A stretch of DNA of 62,725 nt from NCBI GenBank assembly GCA_943789135.1, contig CALSSY010000004.1, positions 1 through 62,725 on the forward strand, given 5' to 3'. The stretch comes from an uncultured Bacteroidia bacterium. Its GTDB lineage: Bacteria > Bacteroidota > Bacteroidia > NS11-12g > UBA955. Below, one piece after another: positions 33,949 through 43,022 of this stretch; positions within the stretch are counted from its first letter, which is position 1, and each line of letters begins with the position of its first letter. The position numbers were made by a program, and so were the translations under genes. The notes below the pieces were generated by a model that saw only the letters and a program-made list of their open reading frames with translations, searched no databases and had not been told where the DNA came from.

Positions 33949-35593
33949 TTAATTTGCTTTTTCTACGACCATAAAACATGTAAATCAGGAATCCAATTAA
34001 AAACCAAATCCCAAACCATTTCCAGTTATCAAGCGTCATCCCGGTAAGCAAATATAAGCAAATCGCCACTCCAAGTAGCGGAATTAAATTCCAATTATTT
34101 TTAAAGGTGAATGCAGAGAGTGTAATTAAGCAGATCCAAAGTATACGATGCGAAATTACGTACATAACATCCTCTCCTCCATTTAAAATTTCCTTAAAGT
34201 ATTCCGGTATGAAATACACACAAAGTAAAACGGCTAAAATACATATTAATAAAAACAACCATTTCCCGTTTATGTACCAAAGTCTAAATCCTTTTCCCTC
34301 ACCTATTTTCCTTTGAGGAAGTAATAGAACACCACCACAGACTAATACGAACGCGAAGATGGTTCCTATAGATGTGAAATCTAACACAAATGCTTCATCC
34401 GTAAAAAAAATGGGTAAACCGACTACAAATCCAGTCATTATCGTTGAAAAACCAGGCGTTTTAAATCTTGGATGGATCGAAGCAAACTTTTGAGGTAATA
34501 ATCCATCTCGACTCATTGACATCCAAATTCGTGGTTGTCCCATTTGAAATACCAATAGCACGCCTGTCATGGCTATTATGGCAGAAGCACCCACTATATA
34601 TTCCAACCAATGTACACCTTTGTATTGCAGTGCAAATGCCAAAGGATCGTCTACATTCAGAAGACCAAACGGGACCATGCCCGTTAACACAAGTGATATC
34701 AAAATGTATAAAACCGTACAAATCAATAATGAATAAAACATCCCTTTAGGCAAATCGCGTTCGGGATTTTTACTTTCTTCAGCAAGTGTGCTAACCGCGT
34801 CGAACCCTATATAGGTAAAGAAAACAGCAGAAACTCCGGCCATAATCCCTTTCATTCCCGACGGATTAAAGGGGGTGTAATTTTCTATATCTATATAAAA
34901 AGTTCCAACTAGGATCACGGCAATGATGATTATTAATTTCAATAGGACCATTACATTGCTTACTTGTTTACTTTCTTTAATGCCTCTATAAACCAGAATA
35001 GTGATAAGAATATTAATCAAAACAGCAGGTGCATCAAAGATCAATCGCAGATCGCCGATTTTAGGGGCAGTATTCCATGCTTCTAAAGCATCCCTTTGAT
35101 CTGGATTTAAGATTGAAATCTGCGAAAATTCTGAAAACAAGCGAGATGCCGTTCGATAATCTACGGTTAGCCACCTCGGTAAATGAATATGGAAGGCATC
35201 CAACATATGAGTAACATATCCACTCCATGAAAATGCAATGTAAATATTACCAATGGAATATTCCATTATCAAAGCCCAGCCTATAATCCATGCAAAAAGT
35301 TCTCCAAACGATGCATAAGCATACGTATACGCACTTCCTGATACAGGAATTCTAGCGGCAAATTCTGCATAACACAGGGCTGCAAATCCGCAGGCTATCG
35401 CGCATATCAAAAATAACCAAATGACCCCTGGACCACCTTCTGAGCAAGCCCTTCCCACAGAACTAAAAATACCTCCACCTATAATTGCAGCAATTCCAAA
35501 AAAAGTTAGATCTCGTAATCCCAAAACCCTCGACATTTGCGACTCAGAAGCCGTTGGAAAGTCTGTTTTACGTCGAAAAAGTGCCTTAAACAT
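33932..35593 (-). CDS. APC-superfamily amino acid permease (cationic amino acid transporter type)
   Basis: A permease of about 553 residues with 12-14 TM helices. GLRDLTFFGIAAIIGGGIFSSVG has the glycine-rich first helix of the APC fold, and the FTYIGFDAVSTLAEESKNPERDLPKG segment is the conserved substrate-site helix and loop. The sequence most resembles CAT-type transporters that import lysine, arginine or other amino acids, with substrate unproven. I chose the ATG at 35593 over a TTG at 35602. It is divergent from the Cys-rich protein gene. Confidence 0.88.
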   Translation of the reverse strand: MFKALFRRKTDFPTASESQMSRVLGLRDLTFFGIAAIIGGGIFSSVGRACSEGGPGVIWLFLICAIACGFAALCYAEFAARIPVSGSAYTYAYASFGELFAWIIGWALIMEYSIGNIYIAFSWSGYVTHMLDAFHIHLPRWLTVDYRTASRLFSEFSQISILNPDQRDALEAWNTAPKIGDLRLIFDAPAVLINILITILVYRGIKESKQVSNVMVLLKLIIIIAVILVGTFYIDIENYTPFNPSGMKGIMAGVSAVFFTYIGFDAVSTLAEESKNPERDLPKGMFYSLLICTVLYILISLVLTGMVPFGLLNVDDPLAFALQYKGVHWLEYIVGASAIIAMTGVLLVFQMGQPRIWMSMSRDGLLPQKFASIHPRFKTPGFSTIMTGFVVGLPIFFTDEAFVLDFTSIGTIFAFVLVCGGVLLLPQRKIGEGKGFRLWYINGKWLFLLICILAVLLCVYFIPEYFKEILNGGEDVMYVISHRILWICLITLSAFTFKNNWNLIPLLGVAICLYLLTGMTLDNWKWFGIWFLIGFLIYMFYGRRKSKLNEAKG

Positions 35594-35646
35594 ATCTGTC
35601 AAGGTGCGATATTACCCACTTTATTCTCTAGAGACAAATAATTTGA

Positions 35647-35654
35647 TATCTTTG
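35647..35654 (+). promoter_or_regulatory. -7 promoter box for the metal-acquisition trio
   Basis: TATCTTTG, a perfect TAnnTTTG match, ends 5 bases before the ATG at 35660. Confidence 0.55.
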
Positions 35655-35659
35655 TTAAT

Positions 35660-36091
35660 ATGAAATCATTTTTGGCCTCGATAATGTTGGTGATTCTGTT
35701 GGTAAGCAACGGAATGCTTTCGGCGGTCATAGATGTTTGTTGCTGGAACGATCATGTAACAAATCCAATATCAATTGATTGTTGTGTGCAAAATGAATCC
35801 ACCCAACTGACTTCATGTTGCGGAGAATCAGAAGAGAATCCGGTCGACTTAGACTCCCATAAGTCCTGTGAATTTAACTCATGGTATTATTTTACCCCTA
35901 AATTCATAGAGAATGAATCACAATCCAAAAAGGGTTTATTTAAAACAACCTTAAAATATATTTCGATTAAATCCTACGAAAATTTAGATTTAGGCATACT
36001 CCCTCATTATTTTAAGCAAGATGCAGATTCTCCACCAAATTCCTTTGCTAATAGGCCTCTTTTGGAGAAAAACTGCACATGGATTATTTAG
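35660..36091 (+). CDS. Small exported Cys-rich protein (HYC_CC_PP-like)
   Basis: A 143-residue protein with a signal peptide (about residues 1-22) and three adjacent Cys pairs, at 27-28, 41-42 and 53-54, plus Cys70 and a late Cys. A PPN stretch follows near residue 127 and the protein ends in ...NCTWII. The Cys pairs followed by Pro-Pro resemble the Bacteroidota HYC_CC_PP family, which often sits beside metal transport genes. Function unknown. It opens a run with an HMA lipoprotein and a TonB receptor, so metal or thiol handling outside the membrane is the likely job. Confidence 0.6.
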   Translation: MKSFLASIMLVILLVSNGMLSAVIDVCCWNDHVTNPISIDCCVQNESTQLTSCCGESEENPVDLDSHKSCEFNSWYYFTPKFIENESQSKKGLFKTTLKYISIKSYENLDLGILPHYFKQDADSPPNSFANRPLLEKNCTWII

Positions 36092-36145
36092 CGTATTGAT
36101 ATTACTACCAAAGTAAAGTATATCAACACATTAATAATCCAAAAA

Positions 36146-36511
36146 ATGAAAAACAAACCATTATTTTTAATAATAATTCTAAGTGTAATAGCACTTGGAT
36201 TTAGCAGTTGTGCACTGTTTAAAGGCAACAAGTTTAAAGTAAACACCTCCTTCACCGTTTATGGAGATTGCGAAATGTGCAAAGAACGCATTGAAACTGC
36301 ATTAGACCGCAAAGGAATCAACACAGCTTATTGGTCTCTTAAAGATCAAAAAGTTTTCATCACCTATCAATCTGATATTTTCACCGAAGAACAATTGCAT
36401 AATATCGTTGCAATGGTTGGACACGATACAGACAAAGTAAAAGCCGACGATATTGTATACCAAAACCTACCCGGTTGCTGCCATTATCGTAAGGAGGAAA
36501 CAGAATGGTAA
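36146..36511 (+). CDS. Lipoprotein with heavy-metal-associated (HMA) domain
   Basis: A 121-residue exported lipoprotein: signal peptide with lipobox GFSSC (acylated Cys22), then an HMA-type fold. The metal site CEMC is at residues 42-45 in YGDCEMCKERIETAL, and a late GCCHYR adds two Cys and one His near the end, an extension not seen in ordinary HMA domains. It should bind Cu+ or a similar soft metal in the periplasm or at the outer membrane. It overlaps the TonB receptor by 7 bases, so translation is coupled. Confidence 0.85.
   Translation: MKNKPLFLIIILSVIALGFSSCALFKGNKFKVNTSFTVYGDCEMCKERIETALDRKGINTAYWSLKDQKVFITYQSDIFTEEQLHNIVAMVGHDTDKVKADDIVYQNLPGCCHYRKEETEW
36491..36497 (+). promoter_or_regulatory. 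Canonical Shine-Dalgarno for the TonB receptor
   Basis: AAGGAGG lies 7 bases before the ATG at 36505. Full Shine-Dalgarno sequences are uncommon in Bacteroidota, and here it lies inside the HMA gene, fixing the receptor start within its last codons. Confidence 0.7.
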
Positions 36512-38529
36512 AGAGATTAATTTTAATTGTCACGATAGTTCAGGCATTTTCATTATCAGGACAAATAGACACCATCAAAGCGGTCGATATTAGCACGGAA
36601 CAAAGTGCGCAAAAATACGACACGGATGGAGGACGTTTAACCACAACTATAACAGAAAATGAATTCAAAAAGGCTGCATGTTGTACCCTTTCAGAAAGCT
36701 TTGAATTGAGCAATACTGTGGAAGTCTCCAATAAGGACGGAATTTCCGGTATTCGACAAGTGGAAATGTTAGGTCTAGCCGGCAAATATGTCCTAATGAC
36801 ACAAAAAAACATGCCAAACCTAAATGGAATTGCACAGTTGAATGGATTGTCAAACATTCCTGGTGCTTTTGTCGCTAATGTTAATATAGCGAAGGGAAAT
36901 GGAAGCGCTACATTGGGTTATGAGGGTTTAACCGGAGGAATAGATTACGACCTTAAGTCGAGTGCAAAAAATCCAAGATTCTTTTTTAATGCTTACCAAA
37001 ACAATCAAGGCAGGTCTGAGGTGAATCTTTTACTGAAAAAAGACATAAATCCTAATTTGAGGAATTTCTCCTACTTACACGGTGGAACGCAATGGATGAC
37101 TACCGATATGAACAAGGATGGTTTTACCGACATGCCCATGACCGATCGTTATTATCTTGGTAATCAAACCCATTTCCAAACAAAAAATACCGAAGGAATG
37201 ATTGGATTTACCTACTGGCAGGACAATAAGAAGGCAGGTGCTACCGATAAAATTGGTGGAAATTCCATAACAACCGACCCTAGTTCATTTTTATTCAGAA
37301 GTAATGAAAATCGTTTGGATGTATTTGCCAAATTAGGCATTATTCCCAATGAGGGTGAGACAACATTTGGCAATATCTTCAATTTTTCGAGACATAACAT
37401 GAGTTATGGACTGAACAATTTAATTAACAGAACTTATAACGCCGAAGAGTCTCGATTCACGTACAGCGGTCTCATGCAATCAGAAATCACCGAAACTTGG
37501 GGAATTAAAACGGGTCTTTCATTCTTAGCCACCAGTTTGGATGAGAATTTAAGTAGTGAACCATTGAACATCTTATCTCAAAATTATTCAGGAAGGGTCA
37601 ATGAGTTGCAATTTGGTGGTTTTTTTGAAGGCGTATATGCAACGGACGAATTTAAAATGGTTTTGGGCACACGATTAGACAACCATAACTATTATGGATG
37701 GTTCTTCACACCTCGAATTCATATTAAATGGGATGTAAACCCCAATAACAATTTATTCCTACAAGGAGGTTATGGCCGAAGACAAGCCTATGTTATTGCA
37801 GAAAACCTGCCACTTCTCATTAACGATCGAGTTATATCATCTCCATTTATTAATGAAAATCAAAATTTGACAAACCCATACGGAATGAATCAAGAACGTG
37901 GATGGAACTATGGCGTTTCTTACTTGAAGCAATTTATGTTCTTGGGTTATCCCAGTGCGATTTCGTTAGATGTGTTTCGTAATGTATTTGATAGTAGGAT
38001 TGTCATTGATCAAGAAACTGCAGAAAACATTTCATTTGTTCAATTAAATGGTAAAGACGCCGGATTCTCTGAAAGTATTCACACCGAATGGAGCTTCATG
38101 CCGGCTATGAGATTTGAAGTCCGTTTGGCCTATCGTTATGTAAATAACATCCAAAACCTAGGTGGAGAAATGAGACTTAAGCCACTTTTGAGTCAACATC
38201 GTGGTTTGGCAACATTAACGTATAAAACCAGAAATAAGTGGTATTTCGATTTAATCGGTAGTATTAATGGACCAAAGCGTTTATTTGAGAAACCGGAGGT
38301 AATCAGCCAAGAATTAGAGACCCCGGTATATGCCTTATTCAACGCCCAAATTCGCAAAAATTGGAATTCCGGTTTTGAAATCTATTTAGGTGCCGAGAAC
38401 ATTGGAAACTTCAGACAGTCAGATCCAATTTACGCTTTCACAAACTCAAATCGAATAGATGCGAGCTACAGCTGGGGGCCAGCTAATGGCCGATTGTTTT
38501 ACTTTGGAATAAGATACGAAATCAAATAA
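36505..38529 (+). CDS. TonB-dependent receptor, probable metal uptake
   Basis: A 674-residue outer-membrane receptor. A signal peptide is followed directly by a plug domain with the unusual AACCTLSESFE (tandem Cys at about 59-60), then GIRQVEMLGLAGKYVLM, ANVNIAKGNGSATLGYEGLTGGI, and a barrel of about 22 strands ending in YFGIRYEIK. It lacks the N-terminal carboxypeptidase-like domain of SusC proteins. The paired Cys in the plug and the HMA neighbour suggest a copper or other soft-metal ligand as cargo, by inference. It is translated from an AAGGAGG site inside the upstream gene and ends at a hairpin terminator. Confidence 0.85.
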   Translation: MVKRLILIVTIVQAFSLSGQIDTIKAVDISTEQSAQKYDTDGGRLTTTITENEFKKAACCTLSESFELSNTVEVSNKDGISGIRQVEMLGLAGKYVLMTQKNMPNLNGIAQLNGLSNIPGAFVANVNIAKGNGSATLGYEGLTGGIDYDLKSSAKNPRFFFNAYQNNQGRSEVNLLLKKDINPNLRNFSYLHGGTQWMTTDMNKDGFTDMPMTDRYYLGNQTHFQTKNTEGMIGFTYWQDNKKAGATDKIGGNSITTDPSSFLFRSNENRLDVFAKLGIIPNEGETTFGNIFNFSRHNMSYGLNNLINRTYNAEESRFTYSGLMQSEITETWGIKTGLSFLATSLDENLSSEPLNILSQNYSGRVNELQFGGFFEGVYATDEFKMVLGTRLDNHNYYGWFFTPRIHIKWDVNPNNNLFLQGGYGRRQAYVIAENLPLLINDRVISSPFINENQNLTNPYGMNQERGWNYGVSYLKQFMFLGYPSAISLDVFRNVFDSRIVIDQETAENISFVQLNGKDAGFSESIHTEWSFMPAMRFEVRLAYRYVNNIQNLGGEMRLKPLLSQHRGLATLTYKTRNKWYFDLIGSINGPKRLFEKPEVISQELETPVYALFNAQIRKNWNSGFEIYLGAENIGNFRQSDPIYAFTNSNRIDASYSWGPANGRLFYFGIRYEIK

Positions 38530-38538
38530 AAGCTTTAG

Positions 38539-38570
38539 AGCCCATTAAGAATTGTTATTCTGAATGGGCT
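38539..38570. terminator. Long hairpin terminator between the TonB receptor and a hypothetical gene
   Basis: AGCCCATT at 38539-38546 pairs with AATGGGCT at 38563-38570, and inside it AGAAT (38548-38552) pairs with ATTCT (38557-38561) around a TGTT loop, giving 13 base pairs and one mismatch. TTTAAAATTTT follows on the plus strand. It extends into the last codons of the minus-strand gene. Confidence 0.65.
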
Positions 38571-38901
38571 TTAAAATTTTCTCGAATGGAACTTCTTTAT
38601 GATAGACAAAGAAGTCAATCCAATACTTGATAATATCATTCAAGTTATAATCAATGATATCCATTAATTTTTGCTTGTCTTTATCATCTAATTCTGGAAC
38701 TCCCTCAACAGGAGCCATTTCAAAGCCTTTAAATAAACCGTTTTCAAGGTGCACGATGATTTTTGACAACTTCTCACTATTCTCCACATGGCCATAAAAC
38801 ACCAAAGGCTCCCTGTCTTTTCGGCTTATATAGATTTGCAAGCCCATGTATTCAAACAAGTGCTGTTCATCGTTTACGAAAGATTGGATAGATAGTGCCA
38901 T
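38545..38901 (-). CDS. Hypothetical protein, 118 residues
   Basis: I do not recognise this protein. It is soluble, without signal peptide or TM helix: an alpha/beta start (MGLQIYISRKDREPLVFYGHVE), a middle with acidic segments, and a helical, aromatic end (NLNDIIKYWIDFFVYHKEVPFEKI). A weak resemblance to DUF4160-type nucleic acid or toxin-linked small proteins is visible in the pattern but not enough to call. It ends inside the shared hairpin and is followed downstream in the other direction by the receptor gene; upstream is a DUF2520 gene 18 bases away. Coding is supported by length and codon pattern. Confidence 0.5.
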   Translation of the reverse strand: MALSIQSFVNDEQHLFEYMGLQIYISRKDREPLVFYGHVENSEKLSKIIVHLENGLFKGFEMAPVEGVPELDDKDKQKLMDIIDYNLNDIIKYWIDFFVYHKEVPFEKILKPIQNNNS

Positions 38902-38919
38902 TGTGTAACTTTTGTAAAG

Positions 38920-39666
38920 TTAGACACTTTTGTTTGATTTTTTAGTGTTTTGTTTAATTTTTTGTGCAATATATTTTGTTATCGACGCATAAAGTTCACT
39001 TTCTTCGGGCAGATTCGATAATTGTGCTAAATGTCTCATTATCGTATCGTTATCTCCTCTTACTGCAGGACCCGTCTGCAATTCAGAAGCATTAGCGGCC
39101 GGCCATCGATTAATAGTTTGCTTAGCTATTGGAAGTAAAGCGTTAATTAATTCGTCACGAGAAAAATCAGACAAAGATTCCTCAGCTGCATTGAGTAACG
39201 CATTCGTAAAATTATTCACAAATACTGCCGCCAAATGCAGTTTAAGTCTTTTATCAGAATCCAATTCTTTGGCATTAATTCCCAATTTTGAATTCAGTGA
39301 TTTCAGATATAAAGTAATCGGTTTTGTGTACGATTCGGTAAAAACGGGAACTTCCTTCCATTCCAAATCATAACCCTTCCTAATACTGTAAAGGGGGTAC
39401 CACACTCCCACTTGAGACTTCCACTTTTCTTGGATATTTATTGCACCGGATGCATATATCATCAAACATCCCGATGGGATTAACTTTTCAATTAATTCAC
39501 CAATCGCAGAATCAGGAATACACAACCAAACTAGGCTATTTTGATCAACCAATGACAATTCACTGATATTGATAATTTTGAAATCAAAATCATGTTCACG
39601 AAACAAATTTGCTATATGCGAACCAAGATTACCTCTTCCAATTATATACGTTTTTAATACATCCAT
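38920..39666 (-). CDS. Rossmann-fold DUF2520 protein (ProC-like reductase family)
   Basis: A protein of 248 residues with an N-terminal NAD(P) Rossmann domain (TYIIGRGNLGSHIANLF, where GRGNLG replaces the usual GxGxxG) and a C-terminal all-helical DUF2520 domain ending in a Lys/Asn-rich tail. It resembles F420-dependent NADP reductase/pyrroline-5-carboxylate reductase relatives of unknown activity. I chose the ATG at 39666 over a TTG at 39702. It lies 39 bases after ccmF in the same direction and could be the last gene of that operon. Confidence 0.75.
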   Translation of the reverse strand: MDVLKTYIIGRGNLGSHIANLFREHDFDFKIINISELSLVDQNSLVWLCIPDSAIGELIEKLIPSGCLMIYASGAINIQEKWKSQVGVWYPLYSIRKGYDLEWKEVPVFTESYTKPITLYLKSLNSKLGINAKELDSDKRLKLHLAAVFVNNFTNALLNAAEESLSDFSRDELINALLPIAKQTINRWPAANASELQTGPAVRGDNDTIMRHLAQLSNLPEESELYASITKYIAQKIKQNTKKSNKSV

Positions 39667-39705
39667 CGGCTTTTCCCTATGGTTGTTTGTTGCATTAAGC
39701 AAATT

Positions 39706-42357
39706 CTAACTTAATACTTTTCTTTGAAGCAAGATACGATTCGTTATAGCGAATACAAAACCAAAAACCATTATGATTGTACCAGCCCAAACTAAATTAA
39801 TCCAAGGAAATTCCACAACCTTGAGTACAATATAATCACGAACAGGCTCTTTTTCTGCACTCTGTATTACGAAGGATATTTTTTGCTTACTTGGGTCGGG
39901 GTCTTGTATATTGAAACTTAACATACTCGCATATACTCCCATTCCTTCATTTTGATCCGCAATACTTTCTAAATTACCTGTTTGTTCGTTTATTAAAATT
40001 TGTGGATACAAAGTGTCGGATTGGTTAATCCCTTGCACTAATAATACCAATCTTAACATTAATCCATTTGAAGATGCTCCTTTTTCTATTGATAGTGGCG
40101 TTAACTTTCGTTTTCCTGAATTGGTAGTAAACACCTGACCCAAGGCTACAGTATCCGTTTTGAACCCACTGAAAGGCTCCTTTTTATCCATTCCACTCTC
40201 ATAATTGATATGGGTAAATACATCCTTGTGAATGTAATGTTTCGTTGATGGCTCCGCCAAAAGACCCATTTTGGGATTGTTTTGAGTTTTGGGAACAAGA
40301 GTAAAAGTATCACCTGTTTGATTCCGGAATTTTACATAAAAAAACTTATCCAAGGAATCATAATTTATTCCTTGTTCAAAATAGTCATACTCTACTTCAT
40401 ACGTTCCCATTTTTATTGGATCGTTTTTGTAGAGAATTCTATTTTCTCTATTGAATTGCATTCCTTTTACATCGACATTTCCTTTTTCATCCTGTTCAGG
40501 CGCCAATTGTATTCCTTCCTGGGTTGAACTCAATACTTTTTGGTTAACGGAAGAAACCAAAACACCCACCAATAAAACACCGAAACCAAAATGCGAAACA
40601 GATGCACCCCAAGCAAGGACGCCCAATTTTTTAAGTTTCCAAACATATAGGATATTGCCCAATGCCAACCACACCGCTAAGAATAGGAATAGTAAAAAAT
40701 GATACCCCTCAATTTTGAAGTTAAAATTCAACAAAACCGTTGTTGCTATAGAAATCAAACCTGTTATCGCCGCATCTTGAAGCCAAGTTTTCCAATTCGT
40801 GTTCCTATACGAAAAATATTGCCCAATAGCCATTAACAACATTATGGGCATGGCCATCCATAATTGAATCGCATTATAATCCCGAGCTACCGGCACAGCC
40901 GTTCTAAATCCAAATAATTTATTGAAAACTGGGATTGATGTCGCCGTGAAAATTTGAACTAAACTCAATATGATAAACATGGACCCTAAAAACATCCAAA
41001 ACTCACGACTGGATAGTTTTTCATCCTCCAAATTAGTTTTCTGATTCCTATATAAGTTGATTATAAATAGGACAATAACACTAAAAAATGCGCTTATTCC
41101 GAACCATTTCAAACCTGTTTGAAAAGACGAGTACCAATCAGACGGTATAACAAACGAAAGTGCCACTGCACCTATGAATACTCCTGAGATTATGCGATTG
41201 AAGATTCTACGTTGATTTATGTTTTTAAAACTTATTGAAGCACTTAATCCAATAAATACAAGTAAAAACACTAACAATTGCCCAGACAATCCCAAATCCG
41301 TGAATGAATGCACACTTGCTTCACCCAATATTCCACTGCGTGTTAAGAAGGTTGCATACAAAACCAACCAAAATGACAATTGCACAAGAAGGTGTGACGT
41401 AAACATATGTCTACCCGTATTTTTGGATATCAACAACATATGTGCGGCTGATGTCATTATTAACCAAGGTAACAATGACGCATTTTCTACTGGATCCCAT
41501 GCCCAATATCCTCCAAAGGATAAACTTTCATAGGCCCAAAAACCACCCATTATTATGCCCGTACCTAATACACCTACACAAGCAAGACTCCATATTAGAG
41601 CCGGTTGCAACCAAGACCTATCGTCTTTCCTGAAAAGAGCTGCTAAACTGTATGCAAATGGCACAATTGCCAATGCAAAACCTAAGAACAAAGTAGGAGG
41701 ATGTATAACCATCCAATAATTTTGCAAAAGCTTATTCAATCCATTTCCATCGTTAAATATAGATAAATAGTTTTCAATACCGATGCTTCCTAAAATGGGG
41801 ATATTCAAAAAGTCGGGTCGGGCTATGCGCAGTAATTCAAAAGGGCTGCTACCAATTTTTACACCTTGTAATTCCAAACCGAGTAACATTGAACTCAAAG
41901 CAACTTGCCCAAATGAAATAACAGCCATCACCGGGCTTTCCCATTTGCGAGAATATCGCATCAATACAACCCCAATTACGGCATTCCAAAAAATCCAAAG
42001 TAAAAAGCTACCCTCCTGTCCTTCCCAGAAGCATGAAATCATATAATAAACAGGCAGACTATTACTAGAATGCCGCCATGCATAGTAGAATTCGTACCGA
42101 TGAAAGAAAATGACCGCAAATAATACTGAGAATATGGCTATAACTGAAAAAGCATGAATGAAATAACTTCTTCTCGCCGCTTTTCTAAATGCAACATCTC
42201 CAGACTTTTCGTGTTTGTAATAGAAAATCATGGCGGCAAATGCGCTCAGGAAAGTAATAATTATAAATGCCTGACCCAGGTTACCTAGCCATAGCCATTC
42301 ATTTTTAAAATTAACAACGTCGGAAATTTTAGAAGTTGCTTGCAGTAAGGTATTCAC
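39706..42357 (-). CDS. ccmF: Cytochrome c heme lyase subunit, CcmF/CcsA-type
   Basis: A membrane protein of 883 residues with about 15 TM helices that ligates heme to apocytochrome c outside the membrane. GGYWAWDPVENASLLPWL is the WWD heme-handling motif, with conserved His residues in HPPTLFLG and further helices. A periplasmic domain of about 200 residues lies near the C-terminus before the last TM helix. It is the last ccm gene of a run ccmC-D-E-F with 4-base overlaps or short gaps. Confidence 0.92.
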   Translation of the reverse strand: MNTLLQATSKISDVVNFKNEWLWLGNLGQAFIIITFLSAFAAMIFYYKHEKSGDVAFRKAARRSYFIHAFSVIAIFSVLFAVIFFHRYEFYYAWRHSSNSLPVYYMISCFWEGQEGSFLLWIFWNAVIGVVLMRYSRKWESPVMAVISFGQVALSSMLLGLELQGVKIGSSPFELLRIARPDFLNIPILGSIGIENYLSIFNDGNGLNKLLQNYWMVIHPPTLFLGFALAIVPFAYSLAALFRKDDRSWLQPALIWSLACVGVLGTGIIMGGFWAYESLSFGGYWAWDPVENASLLPWLIMTSAAHMLLISKNTGRHMFTSHLLVQLSFWLVLYATFLTRSGILGEASVHSFTDLGLSGQLLVFLLVFIGLSASISFKNINQRRIFNRIISGVFIGAVALSFVIPSDWYSSFQTGLKWFGISAFFSVIVLFIINLYRNQKTNLEDEKLSSREFWMFLGSMFIILSLVQIFTATSIPVFNKLFGFRTAVPVARDYNAIQLWMAMPIMLLMAIGQYFSYRNTNWKTWLQDAAITGLISIATTVLLNFNFKIEGYHFLLFLFLAVWLALGNILYVWKLKKLGVLAWGASVSHFGFGVLLVGVLVSSVNQKVLSSTQEGIQLAPEQDEKGNVDVKGMQFNRENRILYKNDPIKMGTYEVEYDYFEQGINYDSLDKFFYVKFRNQTGDTFTLVPKTQNNPKMGLLAEPSTKHYIHKDVFTHINYESGMDKKEPFSGFKTDTVALGQVFTTNSGKRKLTPLSIEKGASSNGLMLRLVLLVQGINQSDTLYPQILINEQTGNLESIADQNEGMGVYASMLSFNIQDPDPSKQKISFVIQSAEKEPVRDYIVLKVVEFPWINLVWAGTIIMVFGFVFAITNRILLQRKVLS

Positions 42358-42366
42358 AGTAGATGG

Positions 42367-42792
42367 TTATAAGGATTTAGGGATTTCTGAAGGATGTTCT
42401 TTTTTAACAGGAGCATCTTCATATTTGGAAGGACATTTGCTCAAAATAGCCTCCGCATGAAAATAATCACCTTTATGCTTGCCTGTAAGTACTATTTTCT
42501 CTGTCCTTTCTAAATCCTGAGGTTTGGGTTGTAAAAATATCACGCGCGATTCATTACCTAATGAATCCTTTGCCCAAAATTCAAGATGATTGGGATCAAC
42601 CTCAGGCTGGTAATTAATGGGCTTAGATTTATTCAATTGGCAAACCACATGCACTTGTTTGCTGTAATTATTTTGGCTCAATTCTTGTGCTTCAGAAAAT
42701 GAAACGTATTTAGTTGTATTACCATATAGACTAACAACAGCTGCCACTCCTAATCCGGCAATAATGATCAATGCAATGTGTAAGGGCTTCAT
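42367..42792 (-). CDS. ccmE: Cytochrome c maturation heme chaperone CcmE, Cys-type heme site
   Basis: A 141-residue periplasmic heme chaperone with an N-terminal TM anchor and a beta-barrel OB fold. At the heme site Cys120 and Tyr124 form CPSKY (CxxxY) instead of the HxxxY of E. coli CcmE (His130), as known for a minority of bacteria and archaea. It overlaps ccmD by 4 bases and is followed by ccmF after 9 bases. Confidence 0.88.
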   Translation of the reverse strand: MKPLHIALIIIAGLGVAAVVSLYGNTTKYVSFSEAQELSQNNYSKQVHVVCQLNKSKPINYQPEVDPNHLEFWAKDSLGNESRVIFLQPKPQDLERTEKIVLTGKHKGDYFHAEAILSKCPSKYEDAPVKKEHPSEIPKSL

Positions 42793-43022
42793 TTTTGATT
42801 TGCCTCTAAATTACTAATTTTCCGATTTAGGATAAGTCCATATACAACCAAACCCAATAATATCACGACTAAAACTGCAACTACTACGTGATATTTAGCA
42901 TTAGTAGCTAAATATACAGCTGCTTGATCGGAAATAGAACTTTGTACTTCGGCTTCACCAAAAAGACTCATTGGTAATAACGAAGTAAGGTAAATTGCAA
43001 TTTTGTTCGTTAGTTTTTTCAT
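42789..43022 (-). CDS. ccmD: CcmD-like small membrane protein
   Basis: A 77-residue protein with a hydrophobic lead (residues 5-22), a short outside segment and a TM helix (VVVAVLVVILLGLVVYGLIL). Size and place between ccmC and ccmE match CcmD, which holds the CcmABCD complex to CcmE. No ccmA or ccmB gene is in the window. It overlaps ccmC by 4 bases and ccmE by 4 bases. Confidence 0.75.
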   Translation of the reverse strand: MKKLTNKIAIYLTSLLPMSLFGEAEVQSSISDQAAVYLATNAKYHVVVAVLVVILLGLVVYGLILNRKISNLEANQK

